Shown here piece by piece: positions 15,501 to 20,933 of a stretch of DNA of 20,933 bases. Origin of the DNA: a virus; IMG/VR virus record IMGVR_UViG_3300032050_005976, positions 1-20,933 of that record; one strand, 5' to 3'. How positions within the stretch are numbered: position 1 is the stretch's first letter; every line of letters starts with the position of its first letter. Both the position numbers and the translations under genes were made by a program. Under the pieces are notes generated by a model that saw only the letters and a program-made list of their open reading frames with translations, made no database searches and was not told the origin of the DNA.

Positions 15501-18500
15501 TGTTTCCTTGTAATTCTTGTACGCCAAACTAGCTTGCTGGAAGTTTTGCATAACCTCAGTTCCATCTGAAGTTATAGCAACCAACATCGTAAAGAGATCT
15601 CTTGCATTTTGATCATCTTTCATTTCTGGGAAAACCGCAGCCATCGCATCAAGTCCTTTTTGGAACTTTTCACCATACCAACCCTTACCGCTGTTTTCAC
15701 CAAACTCTTCCACAAAAAATCTAACCTCATCAGCCATGAAAGATGATATCGCCTTTAAAGCCTTTTCAGATCTGTCCTCTCTGGATATAATCCCATACAA
15801 CTCTCTTGATCTTTTCTCAAGGGCCTCTCCAATCTTTCTAGTGGTATTGACACCTTTTTTCAGTCCATACTTAACAAGGCTTTCCTTGCCTTTAGCGATG
15901 CTAACTGCTCTTTTTTGAGCGCCAACTTTATCCTGGAACTTACCCACATTCTCCTTCCCAACAATATCACTCAGCTTGCCGCCTTCATTCAGTGCCTTTG
16001 ACAACTGATCAGCCAAACGCTTCACTTCCATTCGTGGAGAGTTTACCGCAATAGCCTTCAGTCCAAGCATCTTGGCCAGCTTGTTCATGAACTCGATGAA
16101 CTTCTCACGGAAGCTCGGCTCGAATGTATCGATGTCAATATCCCCGGCAGCTACACGAGCCATAGTTTCTACTACGGTTTCGTCTTCGATTGCTGAAGGA
16201 CCTTGCTCTTGGTAGTATTCAGAAGAAGCGACAGCCTCAGCAGCCTCAGCCACTCCAGCGTTCTTAACAGCCTCTGCTTTCAGACCATCAACAATGGCGC
16301 TGTATAGTTTCGGGTTGGTATTGCGAATGATGTTTACCACTGGGTGGATACCCTCGTGGAATGCGATCGTCTTACCTTCCGCGCCCTTGATTCTCTCCTT
16401 GTTGAGGTAAATCTTACCAGTGTTATTATCTACTAAGAATATACCGTCAGCACCACCCTCGAAGTTACGTTGCTTACCCTTTTCTTCAAATGATTTAGGA
16501 TCGAGAACCTCAACTCCGATGTTTGCCTCTCCAAGGAAACTAGCCACCTTCTCAGCGGCAATCTCTCCGTCGGATGTTTCAAACATCTTTGCCAGACGCT
16601 CACGGCGGCTAGGCTTGACGGTTGGTTCGGCTGTGACTTCGGGAGTTACTTCTTCTTGTGCTTGAAGAACTCCACCTGTTTCAACCGCTTCTGCGCTTGG
16701 GACTTCGACAGGTTGGGCTGCGACAGGTTCTTGCCCTTCTCGGACTTGACTTGGTATCCCTTGGATGTTTTCTTGATCACGTGCTTCTGTTTTTGTTTCG
16801 GCAGTTCCTTCGAGTGTACGAATGTCCTGCTCTAATTGTTTTTGAACGCTTGCAATTTGCTGACGAGTCATCATCCGGTTTGGATCGGACTTCATGTCGG
16901 TCAACTCCTTGTACTTCTTATATAGATAGTTTGACGCAGCCTGCTTTACAGACTGAGCCACAGGCAATCCTTGTTCTGTTCTTTCCACCGCGAATGGAAC
17001 CATTGGCTTCATGTCACCGAGGAATGTATCGAGTTCGCTTACACCCTTTTCCTCGCGCTGCTTTTGAAGTTCTACGATCTCCTGGTCGCGCTCGTCCTCT
17101 TGCACCGGGAACTCTTCACCCTCCATAGACTTGTTGAACTCGTCTTCGATGGCCTTGAGCTTTGCGTCCTTGGCCTTCTGCTTATCCTGCTCCATTTGAA
17201 TGGAGAACATCTCGTTCACCTCATCCTCAAGTCTCTTAATCTCGGCATCTTTTCTTTCATCAGGAATACGCAGTTCTTTCATACGCTCCTGCTCCTTCTT
17301 CATCACCTCAATCTGTTGGGCCAAGGCAAGAGCTTGGTTCTGTTCCTCACGTCCCATTTGATTCCAAGCACTATGAGAACTCATAGACTCATAAATCACA
17401 ACAGCCTCTTCTATGTTGCTTAGGTCTACTTTGTTTATTTTATCAGAAGCAGTACCTTTCATTTTTTCGTGAGGACGTCTCTCAACGATTTCCCGCATGA
17501 CCTCCGCCTGAACTGGACTCTTTTGAGTTGGACGAGAAAATACGGCTGACATACCAGGACCAGCTATAAATCCACCAAGAATGGCGTCAGTGTAAGCCTC
17601 CGGATTAAATGTATCGTTGAAATATTCGCGTTCACCTATTAGGTTGATTGCTTCCTTAGTAATGTCTTCTGCGCTTTGACTAATAACTTCTTCTCCCGCT
17701 TCTTTTGTACCAACCTTACCGTATGATCCAATTGACCCAGGAGCCGCCCTTAATATGCCTTGTACAGATGTTTTCAGGGCTTCTTTAGCTGGTAAACCCT
17801 TCCCTATTCCAGACTTGAAGCCTTGCCAAATACTAGCTCTAGCAGCTCCCGCTTCAAGATACTTAAAATCAGGAATCATCAACTCTAATGCCGACTGTTG
17901 AGCTGCTAAATAAGTTCCAGCCCAAGCCGCGTCTTCAGGAGACATACCAGCGTCTAATGCCTCTTGGTAATAGTTACCTTCTGCGGTTAAAAATCCTGTT
18001 CCAAATTGCGATGCAAGTCTGCCTATTTTTGTCGCTCCACCAGCAGCTCCTCCAAGTGCAAGCACTCCAGCAGAACCTATTGCGTTACCACCAATAACAG
18101 CTAAACGAGCGGAAAATGGTAGGTCAGACATCCTCTTCCCCGCAGGTAATGGTGCGCCAAAATCTTCCTCTAAGGTTCTTTCAGCCCCCATGACGCTATC
18201 GTACATCTTGTCAAAAACATCATAGTCTGTATCGCCAGTAAGATCACCAAAAACTTTGGCTACTTTATACGGACTCAACGCTAGGTCTACACTAGCGTCT
18301 CCGAGTTTTTTAAAGAACTCGACCGTCTTACCGTCTCCTGCCTGTATCGCCTCAAACCTTTTCCTCTTGCCTTCTTCAATTTGCGATTCCTCTCCTGCTA
18401 TTTTGCCGTACTGTAGCGCGTTTTGACTATACGTAGCAGCGATACCCCTTATGTTATTTTTGATATCAGCGTACTCACCGTACATATAATTCAACCGGCT

Positions 18501-19307
18501 CTTGTCCGATGGAGTAACGGCCATCTTTTCAAGTTCATCAATATTGCGAGCAAGCAAATCCAACCTAGAGTAGTTAGAATCGTAAGCCTTGTCTATCGCC
18601 TCAAGCTCAATTTGTCTCAAAAAACTTTCATCCTCTGAGATTCTATCTTTCTTGCTTTTTGATTTTAACTGGTTGTATTTAGACTCGTAATACTCACCCT
18701 TGTTTGGGTCAACTGACTTGACGTATTGAAGGTAGTCCTTAGTTATATCAGAGGCGTACTCTTCAGACTCACCGCGAGTCGGCATTTGAAATACTTCTTT
18801 TTCAAGGACATTTCGATTAAACTGATCGTCTGCGGCTTTGGTTTCTAATCTTTTTACACCTTTTGCCGCTGCCTCTTTTTTCGCTATCTCAACAGGACTT
18901 TCAATTACAGGAACCTTGGTAGCATCAGCCTTTTCAGCTACATCAACCTCAAAGTATTTTGACTGAGGTTTAGTCTGCTGCTTTTCTTTAACAGGTTTTT
19001 CTTCAGCCCTGTATGGAACCTCTATTGCAGACTTGGTTATCTTCTCAGTTAGCTTCTGCCCAAAACTCGGCGCAGAAGGCTTGCCAGGCTGCTCTGAACC
19101 TGTTGTAGTAGGTTCTTTTTTTTTTGAACCAGCGAAATACTCGCTATAGAAATCATCCGCACCCTTTGTGGTTAAACCATTGTCAGTCATAAACTTATGA
19201 AGTTCAGCTGACTTTTGTGGGTTAGAATATTCAGATACAAAAGTGGCCTCATCCTTTTGGGTGAGACCATTGTCCTTCATGAATTTGTATATAGGGTTGA
19301 TTTCCAT
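12540..19307 (-). CDS. Giant polyvalent virion protein with zincin-like HEGIH motif (2255 aa)
   Basis: Parts in order: two copies of a short helical repeat (residues 7-27 and 37-57); long charged helices; a glycine/alanine-rich hydrophobic stretch at about 396-440 and a second near 540-600 (AGEEVISQSAEDITKEA), suitable for membrane contact; coiled coil at about 600-750; a Pro/Glu linker at about 850-905; and a metallopeptidase-like domain with HEGIH at 984-988 and Glu1043 or Glu1047 as possible third ligand. A conserved block at 1300-1515 contains FGPKLGMFYANLSG, PTLDRWWSRT and ILWYFEKNLY. A block from His1592 (YVFFHVSSAPE) loosely recalls ADP-ribosyltransferase-like folds. A further block at about 1840-1960 contains DLNIVIPREY and GELAGQESLF. 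The chain of enzyme-like modules fits large polyvalent proteins ejected with DNA. Only the HEGIH motif is a clear catalytic signature. A strong AAGGAGGA sits before the start. Confidence 0.82.
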   Translation of the reverse strand: MEINPIYKFMKDNGLTQKDEATFVSEYSNPQKSAELHKFMTDNGLTTKGADDFYSEYFAGSKKKEPTTTGSEQPGKPSAPSFGQKLTEKITKSAIEVPYRAEEKPVKEKQQTKPQSKYFEVDVAEKADATKVPVIESPVEIAKKEAAAKGVKRLETKAADDQFNRNVLEKEVFQMPTRGESEEYASDITKDYLQYVKSVDPNKGEYYESKYNQLKSKSKKDRISEDESFLRQIELEAIDKAYDSNYSRLDLLARNIDELEKMAVTPSDKSRLNYMYGEYADIKNNIRGIAATYSQNALQYGKIAGEESQIEEGKRKRFEAIQAGDGKTVEFFKKLGDASVDLALSPYKVAKVFGDLTGDTDYDVFDKMYDSVMGAERTLEEDFGAPLPAGKRMSDLPFSARLAVIGGNAIGSAGVLALGGAAGGATKIGRLASQFGTGFLTAEGNYYQEALDAGMSPEDAAWAGTYLAAQQSALELMIPDFKYLEAGAARASIWQGFKSGIGKGLPAKEALKTSVQGILRAAPGSIGSYGKVGTKEAGEEVISQSAEDITKEAINLIGEREYFNDTFNPEAYTDAILGGFIAGPGMSAVFSRPTQKSPVQAEVMREIVERRPHEKMKGTASDKINKVDLSNIEEAVVIYESMSSHSAWNQMGREEQNQALALAQQIEVMKKEQERMKELRIPDERKDAEIKRLEDEVNEMFSIQMEQDKQKAKDAKLKAIEDEFNKSMEGEEFPVQEDERDQEIVELQKQREEKGVSELDTFLGDMKPMVPFAVERTEQGLPVAQSVKQAASNYLYKKYKELTDMKSDPNRMMTRQQIASVQKQLEQDIRTLEGTAETKTEARDQENIQGIPSQVREGQEPVAAQPVEVPSAEAVETGGVLQAQEEVTPEVTAEPTVKPSRRERLAKMFETSDGEIAAEKVASFLGEANIGVEVLDPKSFEEKGKQRNFEGGADGIFLVDNNTGKIYLNKERIKGAEGKTIAFHEGIHPVVNIIRNTNPKLYSAIVDGLKAEAVKNAGVAEAAEAVASSEYYQEQGPSAIEDETVVETMARVAAGDIDIDTFEPSFREKFIEFMNKLAKMLGLKAIAVNSPRMEVKRLADQLSKALNEGGKLSDIVGKENVGKFQDKVGAQKRAVSIAKGKESLVKYGLKKGVNTTRKIGEALEKRSRELYGIISREDRSEKALKAISSFMADEVRFFVEEFGENSGKGWYGEKFQKGLDAMAAVFPEMKDDQNARDLFTMLVAITSDGTEVMQNFQQASLAYKNYKETGKMPTAAKAQRAESYLVNFNNIQTLLDKYNGDIQAIKKELLTIGSISELNQQRKAQGLEKLDTKWPASFKVPLAASIFGPKLGMFYANLSGMEQYPTLDRWWSRTFNRYRGTLIPQITRGYNKKGEALGIDRYREIAGLKDASEEEVLARIVQDHDTYEDKGYKKGTPAEKAANTLYKKLYVELNDAPFGAKDRQFMYDAFIETQKKLKRSGINVTIADIQAILWYFEKNLYKKLGVTKPIQGISYEDAANKTYEKWKNSGNSFNYTIKDSEQGETIDEVDIDEETAPTVQPSKGIKRGSNLVKDTYYESGLTEDKNDYVFFHVSSAPEASIRKGIDSTKYTSLRTAREEKGLQYGVASYYTRPEDGERMVGGEKYAVRVPKAKVYPIDSDPLGYGEKAEAKIPQGTPFRGEAVKREIADMAKKNGYEMIVGEWSYSRTGKPAGELPEFRADALVPLKPTKEKPDSFTSNAEKGMERIPFPSQQSEQAKQELESIASEVRDIMSSKKKFSSKEYQLADSVYMNGQVTENKDEDNEFKRDITPEEYDTMTKVLPKSMQADAARVRGLLFGKKGQASIGIPRSVKQFSDNVSETVDRIKTATSEDGATLNLDGSTYEDGGLVVPAGSINVAQDDVSAEGLFEFLKDNEGNISSDIFKIGLYRFPDRPEVSYDLNIVIPREYRDVALKFGELAGQESLFDLDTFENIKTGSDGKNPRKFTAQELAEIAKDLSEGRLPKIVSQEEIDRKWGEKKMIALTKREDFGTKNDREIASYASKYLNKFGPYTKANVIQIMNMSSEEKIKLINDTFNARVKKMTGTKEPGNYFYDEAVKARDQVLDLVASENTKRGQPSMVKRTSAEVQQLMGDSMDAVDQDIADGVDAQTAVEDNITSQDWYGELTPKQKQQFDEIIKDEFGVTPKAPVAKPTGIKATIANIIDNYYKGDRQSKLDNKQILESDPKLKYIYDNISSINKQLQSAGVITDKTDGCP
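19137..19289 (-). repeat. Two 21-residue repeats with a 30-residue period at the N-terminus of the giant protein
   Basis: Residues 7-27 and 37-57 share the pattern (Y/H)KFM(K/T)DNGLT(Q/T)K, then (A/D)xF(V/Y)SEY. The DNA copies are 90 bases apart and still partly alike. Short helical repeats at this place may dock the protein to a virion partner; that is inference. Confidence 0.85.
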
Positions 19308-20551
19308 TAGAATCCTCCTTGTGGTACGCCTGTAAATGTTTTTCCGGTAGCAGAACTAGTACTTGATGTCCTGGTTCTAAACTCGTCAAAGATATTGGGA
19401 TATCCTTGAGCATCAAAGTTACCTTTGTTTTTATTGTAATCGATTTCTACTTGAATTTGCTTAGCGAGTTTGGTTCCATCTAATTGAACCTCTTCAATAG
19501 TTCCGTAACCCACAGCCGCCACAGCTCCTCCAGGCTTCAGATAAAAACCGTCAGCCGGAACGAAATTCATTACAGGATTTCCGTTAACATCGTATACGTA
19601 AACAGGCTTTGTTTTACCAAGGGCTATCTTGTTAACGCTATAAGACTGATCCCATTTTGGATCAGTTTCTTTGCTTTGACCAGTAATCAAAACATCTGGT
19701 TCTTTTTTGGTTCCGCCGCTACCGCTACCTCCACCGCCACTTCCACCTCTCTTTACTTTACTTGGCTGATAAAGACTATTAAATATAGAAACGGCCTCAT
19801 TAATAAGGTCGTCTTCGGTTTTGTATTTACCACTTCCCATAAGCGCCTCGTAGTCATCCATACCCGCTTGGTCGGCAAAATAAATAGAAACCAGGTTCTT
19901 AAAGTCTTCCTCAGTTTTTTGAGTTATATCGTACCCACCCTGAGTCAGTTTTTGCTCTTCCATTTTATTGGTAAGATCAGAAACGATATCTACAAGGTCT
20001 ACATTTTTAAGATATGGATTACCTTCCTGACGCATTTTAGCCCTTTCAACCGGGCTTAAATTAGGATCTGCATATTGCTTAAACCATTCTGTAGCATGGC
20101 CCTGATCCCAAGTTTTACCAGCATCTTCATTGATGTTGAATGTGTTCTTGTCCCACCATTCCTTATTGGCCTTAGCTGCGTTAGTTTCTCGGACAAGTTC
20201 TGATTGTAGCTTATTGAGTTCCTTCATCTCGCTTGGAGGAAGGTTGTACGGGTCGTATCCCTGCTCCTTTAGACCAATAACATAATTGTTATAAACCTCG
20301 GCTTTTTCTCTAACCTTCTCAAAGTCAATATTCCATACATCAGGATTTTCCTCAAGCATGGAATTCCATGCGTTGGCCTTTTGTTGAGCCTCTTTCTTTT
20401 TCAGTTTTTCGTTTTCACGAATATCCTTTAGCCATTGATTTGTATTCTCTAGTGTAGAGCTTACATCCTCAGCATAGGCCGCACCCCTTCCTGAACCCGG
20501 CATATTGCCAGATTCTCCTGTATAAACTATTGCCGCACTTGGTACTCCCAT
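19307..20551 (-). CDS. Putative virion protein of unknown function (414 aa)
   Basis: The N-terminal two thirds are mostly charged helix with coiled-coil character (for example NEKLKKKEAQQKANAW) and tryptophan-rich turns. A flexible Gly/Ser linker lies at about residues 268-281. The C-terminal 130 residues are beta-rich (PVYVYDVNGNPVMNFVPADG) and end in a Ser/Thr-rich tail and GVPQGGF. No signal peptide, membrane segment or catalytic motif is visible. The two-part build, with a helical body, a linker and a beta domain, and the coupling to the giant polyvalent gene (TAATG overlap) suggest a structural or internal virion role. No family is recognised. Confidence 0.8.
   Translation of the reverse strand: MGVPSAAIVYTGESGNMPGSGRGAAYAEDVSSTLENTNQWLKDIRENEKLKKKEAQQKANAWNSMLEENPDVWNIDFEKVREKAEVYNNYVIGLKEQGYDPYNLPPSEMKELNKLQSELVRETNAAKANKEWWDKNTFNINEDAGKTWDQGHATEWFKQYADPNLSPVERAKMRQEGNPYLKNVDLVDIVSDLTNKMEEQKLTQGGYDITQKTEEDFKNLVSIYFADQAGMDDYEALMGSGKYKTEDDLINEAVSIFNSLYQPSKVKRGGSGGGGSGSGGTKKEPDVLITGQSKETDPKWDQSYSVNKIALGKTKPVYVYDVNGNPVMNFVPADGFYLKPGGAVAAVGYGTIEEVQLDGTKLAKQIQVEIDYNKNKGNFDAQGYPNIFDEFRTRTSSTSSATGKTFTGVPQGGF
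19313..19320 (-). promoter_or_regulatory. Strong Shine-Dalgarno sequence for the 2255-aa gene
   Basis: AAGGAGGA ends five bases before the overlapping TAATG of the stop and start codons. It lies within the last Gly-Gly-Phe codons of the 414-aa gene, so part of it may reflect protein coding. No other gene start in the window has a comparable site. Confidence 0.55.
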
Positions 20552-20564
20552 TTTAATTTATTTT

Positions 20565-20930
20565 TTATCCTGGAATCCACGTTTGTAAATTAGGATCATA
20601 GTATCCACCTCCAAACGATCCCCCTATTTGACCTTGCCAATTAGCTCCCATTCCAGAACCGCCGGCTGGATTGCCGTAATTACCGAACTGACTTGCCTGC
20701 ATAGAAGTGGCATTTGTTATAGCATTTGCAGCGGCATTAGCTTGAACACCTGGCATTGCACCGGTCATCCCTCCTCCTCCGCCTCCGCCACCAAAACCAC
20801 CAATCAAAGTTCCAGCAACATTTCCAAATGCATCAAACATATTGTTAGATTCTTGATACCTCTTCTCGCGAAGGGCAGAAATCGCTGCTGACGTTCTCAA
20901 AAAAGGATTCAATTCATTCTGTTCATACAT
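20565..20930 (-). CDS. Glycine-rich small protein (121 aa), start near window edge
   Basis: The frame begins with ATG at 20930, three bases before the window edge. It may extend further upstream, since the codon before it (ACC) is open. The N-terminal 45 residues are helical and charged (LNPFLRTSAAISALREKRYQESNN). A run of eight glycines and a Gly/Asn/Ala-rich region follow, and the protein ends in YYDPNLQTWIPG. Such low-complexity, glycine-rich small proteins are common beside virion genes and may be minor structural or connector proteins. The stop lies 13 bases before the next start (20551). Function unknown. Confidence 0.72.
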   Translation of the reverse strand: MYEQNELNPFLRTSAAISALREKRYQESNNMFDAFGNVAGTLIGGFGGGGGGGGMTGAMPGVQANAAANAITNATSMQASQFGNYGNPAGGSGMGANWQGQIGGSFGGGYYDPNLQTWIPG

Positions 20931-20933
20931 GGT

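Noticed and set aside
16658-17423. Plus-strand open frames of 156 and 150 codons
   Set aside because: They are opposite the coiled-coil part of the 2255-aa gene. Leu/His-rich translation is the usual mirror of Lys/Glu-rich coding.

Overview
This window reads as part of the late region of a tailed phage that infects a member of the Bacteroidota. The phage assignment rests on an endolysin next to a holin-like gene, a very large modular tail-fibre-type protein, and two giant proteins with repeated conserved blocks of the kind called large polyvalent proteins. The host assignment rests on three copies of the octamer TATATTTG, which fits the Bacteroidota -7 promoter element TAnnTTTG, and on the near absence of Shine-Dalgarno sequences. 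No terminase, portal, capsid or replication gene lies in the window, so phage type and genome size cannot be fixed. A podovirus-like or crAss-like layout with internal virion proteins is plausible but is inference.

Every protein gene is on the minus strand, so transcription runs from the right edge to the left. Right block (20930 to 8377): a glycine-rich small protein (121 aa), a 414-aa virion-type protein, a 2255-aa polyvalent protein with a zinc-peptidase-like HEGIH motif, a complete ferritin (163 aa), and a 1221-aa polyvalent or internal virion protein. Most neighbours overlap by one base (TAATG) or are separated by 6 to 13 bases, so this looks like one operon.

Middle block (8376 to 7860): a 70-aa protein with two membrane segments, then about 280 bases without a protein gene. 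This gap holds a consensus plus-strand promoter (TTTG, 19 bases, TATATTTG), a predicted structured RNA of about 74 nt ending in a GC-rich terminator hairpin, a minus-strand intrinsic terminator, and a minus-strand promoter box directly after it. The RNA is the only plus-strand transcription unit I can support.

Left block (7859 to 1): an unrecognised 215-aa protein, a 1799-aa fibre-like protein built of alternating duplicated modules, an 86-aa protein, a three-segment holin-like protein, a CHAP/NlpC-P60-type endolysin with a signal peptide, and the first 226 codons of a subtilisin-family protease that runs off the window. Consecutive genes from the 215-aa protein to the holin-like protein overlap by 1 or 4 bases. 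The endolysin start lies inside the holin-like gene, so the same bases encode the third membrane helix of one protein and the signal peptide of the other.

The points most worth a second look are the phage ferritin placed between two giant putative virion proteins, the orphan plus-strand RNA, the double-coded membrane segments of the lysis genes, and the kexin-like subtilase with a non-canonical aspartate motif.
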